Shown in pieces: positions 1-11,792 of a DNA stretch of 64,000 nucleotides. The translations under genes and the position numbers were made by a program. The notes beneath the pieces were generated by a model. That model was not told the origin of the DNA. It saw only the letters and a list, made by a program, of their open reading frames with translations, and did no database searches. The DNA is from Ricinus communis (Eukaryota > Streptophyta > Magnoliopsida > Malpighiales > Euphorbiaceae). The stretch is from positions 8,358,001 to 8,422,000 of the forward strand of contig NC_063259.1 of assembly GCF_019578655.1 (NCBI RefSeq), read 5' to 3'. Position 1 is the stretch's first letter; each line of letters opens with the position of its first letter.

Positions 1-684
1 TGATGAAAGTATCAAATGAATAAAAAAATTCAAATTTTGCAACAAAAATTATCAACATCAGTGTCTAAAAAATATAGTAAAACATGCAGAAAAATATATT
101 ACTAAAACAATAGGAATAATAAAAGTAAAGACCAATAATATATAAAAATTGTAAGAAGGCTATACTAAACATATCATAAGTATGTATTAACTCAAAAGAG
201 CATATAAATTAGCACAAGAATTTTATTTTTTAGCAGCACTCGCCTTTTAATAAATAATATTTATAACATTTAAAATAAATTTTAAAATATAAAATAGTCA
301 AAGTTTGATATAATAAAGTAGCTAAAAGTCTTTTATAATAATATATTTATATAATAGTCTTGATTTATTTTAGCTTAGTTTTCAATTTAATTACTATTTA
401 TAAATATAAATATAAATTCAATTCAAGATTTTAACTAAATTAAGATTTTCTCAAAGACATCGTATTACCCAACACCGACATTCCACTTTATTGACTCCAA
501 GATTCGAGTTAGATAAATATGAGATATCTAAGAATTGAACAACATGAGATTGAGAAAGAAAATACTTTGTGTTAAGGTTTTGCAATAACGGCAATACTAC
601 TGACTATATTTATTTAGATAGAATGATTAATATTTTCTTTCTACGCTAGTGCCTGGTTAGTCATGACTTATTATATACTAATTA
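1..684. other. AT-rich sequence, no gene recognised
   Basis: No frame in this stretch gives a plausible protein, and I see no terminal repeats or structural RNA. Low-complexity A/T runs dominate. Confidence 0.5.
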
Positions 685-880
685 AAGTTTGTGAGCCATT
701 AAATGAGCAGGTTTGCAAGTTAACGAACCAAACTTTGTCAAGCTCAAGCTTGGCTCGATAAAATTATCAAGCTTGAAATTGAGCTCGTTTAAATTAGTGA
801 ACAATCTCAAATAAGATTTTTATTGATCCAAGCTCCAAATAGCTTGCGACATGTTTGATTCATTTATAGCGTTATATATA
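685..880. repeat. possible dispersed repeat with AGCTC/AAGCTTG motifs
   Basis: The segment has several overlapping copies and inversions of short words such as AGCTCAAGCTTGG, CAAGCTTGAA and GAGCTCG. Plant dispersed repeats often have this texture. The boundaries are soft and no family can be named without a library search. Confidence 0.25.
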
Positions 881-936
881 GTCAGGCAGATCTCTAAAGT
901 GTTGGTGCCATTTTATTTTAGCTTGTAATTGGAAAA

Positions 937-1020
937 ACACTATTCACTAGAAACAATTAAATACAAGTTTCACTAAAAAAGACACCGTTCACTAAAAACA
1001 GTCAAATACAGATTTCACTT
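937..1020. repeat. two-copy tandem repeat, about 46-bp unit
   Basis: A unit starting around ACACTATTCACTAGAAAC (937) recurs diverged at about 983 (ACACCGTTCACTAAAAAC). Both copies end in a GATTTCACT/AAGTTTCACT-type word. Confidence 0.6.
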
Positions 1021-1239
1021 TCTGTATATACATAACTAATTTGCTTTTATAGACGGCGCTGTACTACGGACTTCTGGCTGATTTGCAATTTCCTTTTGAT
1101 AATAAGAATTTGAGTGTTGAATGCAAAGATTTGTGCTAGAAATTGCTCGGTCGTGATCCGGTATTGTATGAAATATAACTTGTATTTAAAAATATATATA
1201 TTCACAATGTTAAAAATTACAAGGAACTGATTTAAAAAC

Positions 1240-1279
<40 letters not shown>
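1240..1279. repeat. TA dinucleotide microsatellite
   Basis: About 40 bases of nearly uninterrupted AT repeat with one TTT break. It is likely polymorphic and has no coding context. Confidence 0.95.
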
Positions 1280-1982
1280 TGTGCCCATAGATTTATATGG
1301 TCTGTTTTGTATTTCTTATAAGTTAATTGTATAAACATATCGAATTATACGACTAGCAAATTGCTAAATGTCTTATGCATAGGTTTTATCTATCTACAAC
1401 TGGAAGAAAGGGAAAAATGCATTTCATTACTTGATTTAAAGAGGGGTACCTTTTTTTTTTTCTAAATTCTTTTTCTGGAGATGCTTGGAAGGTTATTTTC
1501 AATATTTGATCTAGATTTTTTATGGATATGTTGTGCATCTGGTAGTCTTTTCGTTGCCTTAAAGTTTTGGACTTGATGGGTTAATTTTGATTGGTTGTTG
1601 AAACTTTTTTGAGATTTCTGGCTCCTGGGTTTGCTTTGAATTCTTATTTCATTTATTTTGATCTATTTATTGGTGCCATATTTATTTGGATTTATTAATA
1701 CAACCCTGTAAACTTTAGCATATTCCATTTCTTAACGCTTCAATTGTAGCTCATAAGTTATTGACTATACATTCATGTATCACTGTTACCTATAAGTCCA
1801 TTATTTCATGGTGTAATAAGAAATTATCAATATTGAATTTTCTTATGGAATCACCATTGTAGGCTAGAGTAACCGATTTCCCTCCTTTTTCTGTATTTCT
1901 TCTTTCTTCCATTTCCAGTTTTTCTCTTATTGATGTATTATTTTCTTCTCTTTTATTAGAAGAAAGATATTTTATTTTTAAA
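1280..1982. other. AT-rich sequence, no gene recognised
   Basis: Long T-rich stretches (for example 1450-1470) and no supportable ORF. It could be old intron or UTR sequence, but I found no splice or coding evidence. Confidence 0.4.
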
Positions 1983-2846
1983 GTAAAGGTGCAAAAATGC
2001 CTTTGAATTTATTCGAAAAGTCCAATTAAGTTTTTTCTTTTTTCTAGCTCAACTGAACCCATTAACTTTTATAAAAGAACTAATTAATATTTTTATTTTT
2101 TTTGACTCAATTAAATCTATTAACTTTTTTATAAAAGGTCTAATTAACTTCTAGTACTAACAACGTTTAAAATGTTGTTAAGTGTAATGGTTCTATTATT
2201 TTGAGAGTGCAAATAATAATTGCTTTAAATATTTTAAAATCACGTCTGTATCAATGTGAGGAGGAAAGAGTCACTTTTTCTTTATTTAATTTATATCATA
2301 GCTTCTACAACCATAGAACTTCTTTCTAGGATCGGTCTCATTCTATAAAGTGTAATATTTTTGTGGTTTTATTATAAAAATAAATTGGAATTGGTGGAAT
2401 GTAACCTAACTCAAGAACTTGCATTTGCCCTTTACCTAAAAATGAGTGTGACGAAAAAAACGAACATATTGCTGTCATTTCAGGTGAGAAAAGAAATCAC
2501 TACTATTCTTTGTGAATTAAGGCTTGTAGGTACTAATTGTATAAAAATAAAGAAAAGGAAATGGCTTTCTTTCTTATGTGACATAGGTGTGATTTTAAAA
2601 TTCCAAAGCGGTTATTATTCGCGCTTTTAAAATAATGAAACTTTTACATATGATGGTATTTTGAACTATTACTATGGGAATTAATTGGACCTATTATAAA
2701 AGTTAATGGTTTTAGTTGAGAAAAATAAAAGGATAGAAGTTTAATTGGATTTTTTATAGAAGTTAACGGGTTTAATTGAACTAGAAAAGGATGAGAATTT
2801 AATTGGACTTTTTTAATAAGTTTAAAGATATTTTTGTATCCTTTAC
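1983..2846. mobile_element. non-autonomous long-TIR (fold-back / MULE-like) DNA transposon
   Basis: The left arm (1983 to about 2258) is the imperfect reverse complement of the right arm (about 2575 to 2846), so most of the 864-bp element is inverted repeat. It starts GTAAAGG and ends CCTTTAC. Each arm also contains a repeated word of the form CCATTAACTTTTATAA. The central loop holds an 89-codon open frame (2361-2630) with no recognisable motif, which is probably chance. Non-autonomous Mutator-like and Foldback elements have arms of this length and no transposase. I could not find a convincing 8-9 bp target-site duplication, so the superfamily is uncertain. Confidence 0.7.
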
Positions 2847-4109
2847 CTATTCTTAATAAAGTATTTGGGTTTGAATTTTTTTTTTTATGCTATAGTTTTT
2901 CTTTTGGATTAAAAGGAAATTTGCTTCTCACACATATTTTTAATAAATGGCCAATTTTGACATGAACTTACCCATTTTTAGAGTTGAAAGAGGCGCGTGA
3001 CACGCAAAGCAAAATTCTTCCAGGAAAGTGAATACTTTTAATATTTGTTAAATGAAAAAAGACACGAAATGGAGAGAAAAGAGGAAAGGGCTACGAGAAG
3101 ATTTTTAGTATTTCTAATATCTCGGCTGCTCCACAATTTATAATAAATACTTTTTTTTTTCTTGATTTTGTGGGTCAAAATATTATTTACCTATGTAGTT
3201 TGGTATATATATGAGTCGATCTCTAACCTTTTAATTATATTAAAATCTTTTTAAGTTTTTTTTAATTAATTATTAATTCCTTCCGTATTAGTCGAATGAT
3301 TAAATTGGTAATTTAAGAGTATAATTTAATTTTTAATTTATTATCTAATATTAAATTTGTCTAAAATTAATCTTATTATCAAATTAAAGTAAAATCTTAT
3401 TTTTAATAGTAAGTAGCTTTAAATGTAATTAAAATAATAAATTTAATATCTCTTTGTTCTAATTTTTTATTTTTAGTACAATTTAATTTAAATAAATTTA
3501 AACATTTTAAAATTACTTATATTTATAGTAATATTATTAAATTACTATATAATTTAATTTTAGTTACTAATATTAAAATAAATATTTCTAGTTAAAAAAT
3601 ATCATTTTATTATTACTTTTATTATATATTATAGTCAAATTATATAAAAAGTAAAATTAAATTAAACAATCAAGTTTTAATCTAATGAAATAATATAGAC
3701 ACTAAATTGACAAATCAATTATCAATGAAGATCAATATAATAATTTTGTATGTTAAAAATCAATAAAGAAAATTTTCATGTTTATATTGTATGTTAAAAA
3801 TAAAATTCTTTATCAACCATTCAAATGTGATTAATACGAGTAATTAGTATCTAATAGAAATAATAATTTTTAACTATTCATTTCAGATTATTATTCAATC
3901 AAATAATGATGCTCAAAATATATTAATAAAATGTTAGATTAATAATAATATAGTATGTTCTACTTATTTATCAAAAAATTTAAGAGAAACATTAAATGAA
4001 AAATATGCAAACAAATAGTAAAGGGTATATGTTTTATATTTTGTGATAAAATTTAAAATGTATTGAATTTATTTTTATTCTGAGTTCTAATTATGTTATC
4101 ATAGGAGCA
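2847..4109. other. very AT-rich flank, possibly the left end of the downstream MULE
   Basis: No coding frame is supportable. A segment at about 3170-3240 (TACCTATGTAGTTTGG within it) resembles the terminal regions of plant MULEs, and the transposase remnant begins shortly after. I found no matching inverted copy on the far side, so this is only a suggestion. Confidence 0.25.
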
Positions 4110-6475
4110 ATGAATACAATACCAGTATTTATTCAACATAAGAAAAAATGAGATGAAACTATGAATTATATTAATTTTGAAGTAAAGGATATCCTTATTC
4201 CAAGTAATTGTGGTTATGATGATTTATTGAATATATTGTCAAAACAATTGAAAATCAATAGAGAGGAAATAAAAATGGAGATACAATATTAAGTGAAAAG
4301 TGGTTATCCACCATTAAAAATAGAAAACGATGAAAGTCTTTTATTTTACTTGGAGTTGAAAAAGAAAAAAATTAGATTTTATAAGATATCATTTGGCATA
4401 AATAAGGATATAAAATTACAGAATACATTTTTCAGATCACGCTTAAGGACAAATCTATAAGTGGCAAGAATTGAATATACTCCAACATCTTCAAATATGG
4501 TATATGAACAAAATTCAATAAATATATACAAAACAAATATCATTCAAGATTTCGTGCAATATGCAAATATGATAAGTAAATGAATAATAGAAGAAAACAA
4601 AAGATCTGAAGAAAATGAAGTTGATAATGAGAGTATGGAATCAAGCATCATCAGCAACATAAGACAAACACAAATTGAAGAATGATATATCTATAAAGAC
4701 AGAAACCTTCAAAGCAGTTTTGAGTTTTTATGTAATCAACAACCATTTGCAATTTAAGATAAAAAGACATGTGATATGGAATATATTGTTAAATGTATAG
4801 ATGGAAATTGTAAGTGGTAATTAAGGGCATCAAGAAGAAGAGATACATATATTTATAATTTAAATATTCAATAACACCCACACATATGCCAATTGGAATT
4901 AAGATTAAATGATCATTTGGCAAGAAATTACAAGTGTAATTGTTGATTGTATAAAATCAAAGTATCTCAGTATAAAAATAGTATACACACCATCTGTTAT
5001 TATTAGAGACATGAAGGAGGATTACAAGGTCTCCCTAAGCTATATAAGAACATGAGGATCAAAGGAAAAAACAATGCAAAATATGAGAGGTAAACCATAT
5101 GAGTTTATGCAATGATTCTAAATTTTTTTTTTATATATATATGTTAAAGACTACAAATCCAAGATTTGTTGTTGAGCTTGAAACATAAAAGGATAATGCA
5201 TTCCTCTACTATTTTATGGCTCTTGATGCATCAATAAAATGATGAAAATATTACAGATTTGTCATGATTGTGGATAAAACTTTTCTAAAAGCAATATATG
5301 ACGGTATACTACTAACAGGTACAACACAAGATGTAGCGGATAAGATTTTTCCTTTAGCATTCTCTATAGTAGATTCAGAAAACGATTCATCTTGGGAATG
5401 ATTCTGCATAAGAATTAGAAAATTATTTGGATATAGAGAAGGAATATATATAATACTAGACAGACATGAAAATATTGAAATAACCATAAAGAAAGTATAT
5501 CTTGAAGTTAGCCATGGAGTCTGTATATTTCATTTGTTGAATAATCTAAGACTAACTTCAAAAAAAATACAAAAAATATCAAGGATTCATTTTTTGCAGC
5601 TGCAAAAGCATATACAATTCAACAATTTGAATATCATATGAAGGAGTTGGACAAAGTAGATAAACGATTTCAACCATATTTGAATAACATTGAATATCTT
5701 AGATGGGTTAGAGCTTTCGCTATCAACAATAAATACGCAAGTATAAAATTAAATATTGTAGAATTAATGAATGCAATGATGCGTGCTTTAGTTCAAGAAT
5801 GGAGTTGCATAGAACATTGCAAAATCAACATTCATAAAGCTAGCAAAGAAAATAAAGCTCTGCTCATTGAGAACTACATTCGAGCTTTCAAACTAAAAGT
5901 AAACCTCAAATGTGTATATTATTTCGTATATTAAAACTGCATGTTCGTCTATTTATAGTATAATTTAATATATTTGCCAATACCATAAACTATATATAGT
6001 TATAAAAATTATATAGTTTTATAAATTTCTGAAATCTATAAACAAGTGAAACCGTTAAATGATGAATTATTTAATGTATATGAAAATGAGAAAACATATA
6101 TTATGAACATGAAAGGAAAGTCATGCATATGCAATCGGTTTCAAGTTATGAGATTCCATGTCCACATATTTTAGCAATACTGAAGGAGATCAATCAAGTT
6201 CTTAAGACTATTGCTTAGAATTCTTTACTAAAAAAGACAATGATTGCTATATATCAAGCAATAATATATCCAGTTAGCAATCAAAGTAACTGAAATATAC
6301 TAACTGAGAGAAAAGAAATGCTTATGCTACCACTACAAAAAAAGATAAATGCATGAAGACCCAAAAAAGAAAGAATTAAGGGAGGATGAGAGAATAAAAG
6401 AAAAGATAAGTGTGAAAGATGTGGATAAGTCGGACATGAGAAAAAAATATACAGAAATCTACCAAAGAAAAATTG
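4110..6475 (+). pseudogene. decayed MULE (MuDR-type) transposase
   Basis: The remnants follow the order of plant Mutator-like transposases. From 4110 there is an N-terminal segment typical of MULE proteins (INFEVKDILIPSNCGYDD, then SGYPPLKIENDESLLFYLEL at about 4300). Around 4770-4960 is a MuDR-type zinc region (CIDGNCKW, then LRASRR). The MULE DDE core is at about 5255-5560: VDKTFLKAIYDG carries the first Asp, FPLAFSIVDSENDSSWE follows, then the ILDRHE segment. The last open frame (5638-5934) has YLRWVRAF and NIVELMNA, which includes the expected Glu. A frame-shifted SWIM zinc finger (CIC then CPH) lies at about 6120-6180 and a CCHC-like knuckle (CERCG..GHEKK) at about 6415-6445. Many stops and shifts make it inactive. 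DNA cut-and-paste transposition in the nucleus is the family role. Confidence 0.88.
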
Positions 6476-7443
6476 ATTTGATACTCATTTATTTTCAAGT
6501 ATAAAATATTTATTTTATTTCAATGTATACAATTAAAGCGATTGATCTGTTTAAACCTTTAAGACATAAAATTTATTATTATTATTATGAACTTTTTCTC
6601 TGTTATTATTACATATGTTATTATAAGCTATTAAATTATTGAATGAAGTGTATAATTAAAACATATTATATTCATAATAAAATAACAGTAAACAGTATAT
6701 ATATTTTTTACATATTTTGGTATATATTACTTATATATTAGGTAAAAAGTACTATTTACTATAACATAGACTTGTTTTCTTTTCTTTTTTCTCAATTGTT
6801 AGTTTTGTATGTAAAATGTACTAAAGAATTATTAATTTTGCAAGAAAACCACAAGGAATAATAATAAATTTCATGATAAGATACTTTAGTTACTATTCTT
6901 TTACTATAAAATTAAATTAAAAAATTTTAAAACATAAATATTAAAAAAATAAAATACTATAATGTCTTTATAAAAAAAACAATTAGATATGATTTCTTTA
7001 AATAACTTTTACAATAATTATAATCAATTGAATGATTTAAACTTAATATTATAAATTAAAAATAATATTATTTTTAAATTTATACAACATATAAAATAAA
7101 ATATAAATCAACAAATAATATAAATTATGCATAACTTAGTATATATTCTAAAAAATAATTATATGTTTAGTGTATTAATAATATATATTAAATATATGTA
7201 CAAAATAAGTGTAATATATGTAAAAGAAAATATGAATTCTAATTAAAGAATTTATTAAAAGATCTCATAACAAGAATATAAAGTATAAAAAATATATCAA
7301 CTATACAAACTAGTCAACTATAAAGTCTCCTTTTGCTTATCCCTGTTTTTCTTTTTCTTCTTCAACTTGTTCATTTTTCTTTTTCTTCTTCAACTTGTTT
7401 ATTTAATTAGCTATACCAATATTTTTTTGATTCACTAACAGTA
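6476..7443. other. AT-rich spacer between convergent MULE genes
   Basis: The stretch separates the 3' end of the plus-strand transposase from the 3' end of the minus-strand Ulp1-like remnant. I see only A/T-rich low-complexity sequence here. A CTTTTTCTTCTTCAACTTGTT word occurs twice around 7347-7400. Confidence 0.5.
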
Positions 7444-8328
7444 CCATTCACTTTTTTTAAGTTTGGCATATGTATACAACAAAATAGCAAGCCTACTCCT
7501 ATGCACATCAACATCAAAATCACAATTTAGAATTTCTTTGCCGAGTATAAAATACTCAACAAAAGAAGCTATAAAGACACCATAATAACTGTAAAAAAGC
7601 ATCAACAACTAAAAAAATAAAAAAATTAGAAAAAGTAACTTTAAAAAATAACTTTAGAAATTACTTGTCTTCTTAAGTTGGCAAACCATCAACCATATAT
7701 ATACCAAATTGATTACTCAAATTTTTTTGCATATAACCTTCATAATTTAAATTAACACACTTGTTACCATTAAATATACCAAGCATAGACAAAAAATGAG
7801 ATAATATGATTCAATTGTTTTCGTTGCCAGTTTGTCATTCTTACCTGATCTCAAGGAATTATAAACATAAATGCACATATCTTTAAATGACAAACAACTA
7901 AGAATCCAATGCTCTTCATTCTTCATATGAATACAAAACAAAACATGGTCAACCTTCACCCAAGATGTGTTGCTACATATGTAAATCATATGTTCAACAA
8001 CCAAATGATTAGGACTAACAATAGACAAATTTTTTCTTCTTAAAAAATAATTCATATAAGAACTGAATACGTTAATAAAATAAATTGTCAGTTGTAGTAT
8101 ACTTCACTTTGATGCTACTGGAATATATCACCTTCTTCCTCAAGTAATAGAACAAACTATCAATATTGTTGTAAAAAGAAAATATACTTATAAGCAACTC
8201 AATATATAAACAACATAGAACAAGATTAAAAAGAACTTACAAATGGAAAAAGGAATTATCCACCATCTTATAGAAAATAAAACCATGTCTTCTTCGAAAT
8301 AAGTTTAACACTAAGATCAAAAGGAGGA
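7444..8328 (-). pseudogene. Ulp1-like (C48) peptidase-domain remnant carried by the MULE
   Basis: Minus-strand frames spell the C-terminal part of a Ulp1/SUMO-protease-like domain. The longest piece (7747-8055) contains VDHVLFCIHMKNEEHW followed by CIYVYNSLR. After a probable intron or shift, 7680-7750 gives NQFGIYMVDGLPT. At about 7455-7600 comes YYGVFIASFVEYF, then FDVDVHRSRLAILLYTYAKL. Family knowledge: the active site is His-Asp-Cys, with His in the HW motif, Asp in the VYDS motif and Cys in DCGVFV. Here His is kept, Asp reads Asn and Cys reads Tyr, so the domain could not be an active protease. Ulp1-like genes beside a MULE transposase are typical of Kaonashi (KI)-MULEs. The upstream part is interrupted at 8328 by a copia insertion. 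Confidence 0.75.
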
Positions 8329-8561
8329 TGTTGAGAAATAAGGCTAATAATCATAAGAATATGAACAAACAATCAAGAAAAATAGGAACACAAGGATTTA
8401 ACGAGGTTCGGCAATGTGCCTACGTCCTCGGGAACGATGAGTGACTGTATTATATTATTGATATACTAAGTAGGGTTCGCTCATTGCGCTGCGCTCCACT
8501 CGCTCACTCTGCTTCGCTCCAGCATCTATCCCTTAAACTGGTATATGAGCCATACCTAACA
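8329..8561 (-). repeat. copia 3' LTR (233 bp)
   Basis: It matches 12617-12947 at both ends but lacks about 100 bp in the middle (after ATACTAAGTAGG). The lost part is the GC-rich stretch found at 12765-12870 of the other LTR. The remaining words ACTCGCTCACTC and CTGCTTCGCTCCAGC look slipped relative to the partner. Confidence 0.93.
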
Positions 8562-8573
8562 AATCTCCACCTT
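8562..8573 (-). promoter_or_regulatory. copia polypurine tract
   Basis: On the minus strand AAGGTGGAGATT lies directly before the 3' LTR. This is the expected place and composition for the primer of plus-strand DNA synthesis. Confidence 0.85.
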
Positions 8574-8650
8574 GGCGAATATCAAGCCCCTTAGGAGATG
8601 AAACCATGGAGTTTCTCACACACTAAAGTGGGTTGAGCTACCATGCTTGT

Positions 8651-9103
8651 CTAGCAACTATAAACGTTCAACAAGTCCAAGCAATGCATGAACTTGTTGG
8701 TAGTAACCAGCTTAGTTAACATATCAGTTGCATTCTCACTAGTATGAACCTTCTGCAATAATATCTCACCAGATGCAATCAACTCTCTAATCTTGTTATA
8801 CCTCACGTCAATATGCTCAGTTCTAGCATGGTACACCTGGTTCTTAGCCAAATGAATAGCACTTTGACTATCACAATGCAACTGAACTCTACCTTGCTGA
8901 ACACCCAGTTCCTTTACTAGCCTAGTAAGTCATAAAGCTTCTTTAGTAGCTTCAGCTACTACCATGTACTCAGCTTCAGTTGTAGATAATGCCACAATGG
9001 ACTGAACTGTTGATTTCCAACATATAGGCCCTCCACTAAGAGTAAAAACATATCCAATTGTAGACCTTCTATCATCCAAATCACCAGCATAGTCTGAATC
9101 CAC
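8651..9103 (-). pseudogene. copia RNase H domain
   Basis: Minus-strand translation gives [14 protein letters not shown] (first catalytic Asp region), STTEAEYM (Glu) and LHCDSQSAIHLAKN (Asp) in the order of copia RNase H. The C-terminal tail runs to a stop at 8651 (VTTNKFMHCLDLL). In-frame stops lie before DSDYAG and after the EAEYM helix, so the domain is split. It would degrade the RNA strand of the RNA-DNA hybrid during reverse transcription. Confidence 0.9.
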
Positions 9104-10131
9104 TTACCCTACAACTAAAGGATCATCCTGCTGACTACCGAAAATAATTCCATGCCCTATAGTACCCTTCAGATACCTAAAAATCCACTTCACTGCTTCC
9201 CAATGTCGCCTACCTGGTTTAGACATGTATCTACAAACTTGACTAACAGCAGGAGCCAAGTCAGGGCGAGTACATACCATTGCATACATCAAGCAGCCAA
9301 TTGCACTGGCATATGGAACCTTTGCCATGTCTTCAATTTCCCTATCTGTCTTAGGACACTATTCTGAAGAAAGCTTAAAATGATTTGCCAATGGAGTGCT
9401 CACTAGTTTTGCTTTGTTTATCCCAAACCTCTCTAACACTTTCTCAACATAGCCTTACTGAGATAACCACAGTTTTCTTGAGCCTCTATCTCTGTGAATC
9501 TCCATTCCAAGAATTTTCTTTGCAGCACCCAAGTCTTTCATATCAAATTCCTGTCTCAACAGAGCTTTCAGACCAAGGACATCATGCATATTCTTTGCAG
9601 TAATCAATATATCATAACATACAATAACAAAAAAATAAAAGAACCATCATCAAGGCTCTTAACATAGACACAACAGTCATACTCACATCGCCTGTAGCCA
9701 ATCTGAATCATGTAGGAGTCGAACCGCTTGTACCATTGTCTTGGAGACTGTTTCAACCCATACAACGATTTCTGTAACCTGCAACCAGATGCTCATGTCC
9801 AGGTTGAGTGAACCCCTTCTGGCTGCTGCATGTAAATCTGCTCCTCTAGATCACCATGCAAAAAAGCAGTTTTAACATCCACCTGCTCTAAATGCAAATC
9901 CTAACTAGCTGCTAATGCAAGTACTGCCCTGATCGAAGTATGCCTAACTATAGGAGAAAAAATTTCATCATAATCTATCCCCTTATGCTGTGAAAAACCC
10001 TTTGCTACCAATCGAGCCTTGAACTTTTCCCATTCTTTTTCTGATACTACTGATTTCCGTTTGTACACCCACTTGCACCCAATAGCCTTTTTTCCCTCAG
10101 GAAGCCGAACTAACTCCCATGTATGATTTTT
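9104..10131 (-). pseudogene. copia reverse transcriptase
   Basis: The RT begins just after the integrase C-terminus with the copia word IGCKWVYKRK, then KARLVAKGFSQHKGIDYDE and [18 protein letters not shown]. The catalytic YVDDM box, expected near 9600-9620, is destroyed by a small deletion; the region reads LLYVMIY. The RT-RNase H connection survives as an open frame (9104-9328) with YASAIGCLMYAMVCTRPDLA and RYLKGTIGHGI. Several frameshifts occur between 9330 and 9780. Confidence 0.9.
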
Positions 10132-11190
10132 CTACAAAGACTCCTTCTCCTCAACCATTGCACCTATCCATTTCTCTTTCTCCTGGCTAGTGATAGCTCC
10201 TTGGAAGGTAGCTGGATCATCACTATTAATGAGAAGTGCAAAGGAGACCATGTCTTCAAAACCCAATCTACTTGGAGGCTTTACATTGGTGCATCTCTCT
10301 CTATCTCTGGCTAGATTATAATTTTGTAGATCAACTATATTAGAACCACCAGATGTTAGAGCTAAACTTTCAACTCTCTCAGCTACTACTGGATGCTGTT
10401 CTAAATCCATATGCAATGTATCTGAACTGGAACTATTTTTTGGCACCTTGTCTTGGTGTTGCTGCAACATGAACTGTTCATCAAAGACTGCATCTCTACT
10501 GATCACCACTTTCTTTGCATTTGGATCCCAAAACTTGTATCCTTTGACACCTTTCTTGTAGCCTAGAAAGATGCACTTCTTGGACTTTGGATCAAGTTTT
10601 GATCTTTCATTACCAGGTACATGCACATAAGCATGACAACCAAAAATTCGTAAGTGATCAAAATCAACTGCATTACCTGTCCATACTTCTTCTGCAACCT
10701 TGCCACCTAATGATGCCCGTGGTGATCTATTGATAAGGTAGCACGCCATACTTACAGCCTCTGCCCAGAAGCTTTTAGGAAGCCCTGCATTTAGTCTCAA
10801 GCATCTTGCCCTTTCAATTAAGGACATGTTTAGCCTTTCCGTAACACCATTCTGCTGTGGTGTCTTGCGCACTGAAAAATGCCTCTGAATCCCATGCTCC
10901 TCACAAAATTTTTGAAGCTGTGAATCTGTGTACTCAGTGCCATTATCAGACCTCAAATACTTGATCTTTCTACCAGTTTGGTTCTCCACCTCAGCTTTCC
11001 AAAGCTTGAATTTGGCAAAAACTTCAGATTTCTGTTTCAAGAAAGACACCCAAACTTTCTTAGAAAAATCGTCAGTAAAAGTAACATAATATAGAGATCC
11101 ACCCAATGACAATTCCCTAGTAGGGCCCCACACATCAGAATGGACATAATCAAGAATCCCTTCAGTTTTATGCTTTCCAGTCGTGAAACT
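10132..11190 (-). pseudogene. copia integrase core
   Basis: This is the longest open frame of the element (10132-11133, 333 codons). All three DDE landmarks are visible: HSDVWGP just upstream of the open frame, LRSDNGTEY, and TPQQNGVTERLN with the Glu. It continues with the copia words FWAEAVSMACYLINRSP, IFGCHAYVHVP and KKCIFLGYKKGVKGYKFW. The core itself looks nearly undamaged, but the zinc-binding N-terminus is in another frame (around 11205) and the polyprotein breaks on both sides. It would insert the cDNA into the genome. Confidence 0.93.
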
Positions 11191-11204
11191 AACTCTAGTC
11201 TGTT

Positions 11205-11762
11205 TTACAAGAATACAAAACTTACAAAAATCGAGCTTGCAGCTTTTAACACTTGCAACAAATTTCTTTTATGCAATTCAATCATTCCATGTTCACTAAG
11301 ATGACCAAGTCGCATGTGCCATAGTTTTGTATTATCATCACATGACTCAACAGAATGAACTCCACCTACAAATGTACTGCCTAACAGTTTATAGATATTC
11401 CCTGCAGTTATCTTTCCTTTCATCATAGTCAATGCACCCTTAACAACTTTAATGGTTTCCCTATCCTCATATGCTTTAGGAATAAAACCATTCTTATGCA
11501 AAGTGCCCAAGGAAATTAGATTCTTTTTTAAATCTGGTATATGCCTAACATCACATAATGTTCTAACAGTACCATCATACATCTTAATTCTGACTTCACC
11601 AATACCAACAATATTACAACATCTATCATCACCCAAATACGCAGAACTAGAATTAGCTGACCTGTATGACGTGAACCACTCCCTGTTAGGCGTTATATGA
11701 TAAGAGCATCCAGAATCAAAAATCCATGCATCCATGAATTGAGTTGTTGAAACTGAAAGCAT
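11205..11762 (-). pseudogene. copia protease and pre-integrase (HHCC) region
   Basis: The 185-codon frame opens with the aspartic-protease active site WIFDSGCSYHITPN. It continues through the flap region (GIGEVRIKMYDGTV, LCDVRHIPDLKKNLIS) into the GAG-pre-integrase segment KLWHMRLGHLSEHGM, which holds the two zinc-binding histidines. It then shifts frame before the CxxC pair (SFVFL at the end). The Asp-Ser-Gly triad is intact. Confidence 0.92.
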
Positions 11763-11792
11763 GTCACCATCATTGCAATCTGAATTTTCACT

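Noticed and set aside
2361..2630. 89-codon frame within the fold-back element
   Set aside because: No motif and no start context; it partly overlaps the right inverted arm, so likely chance.
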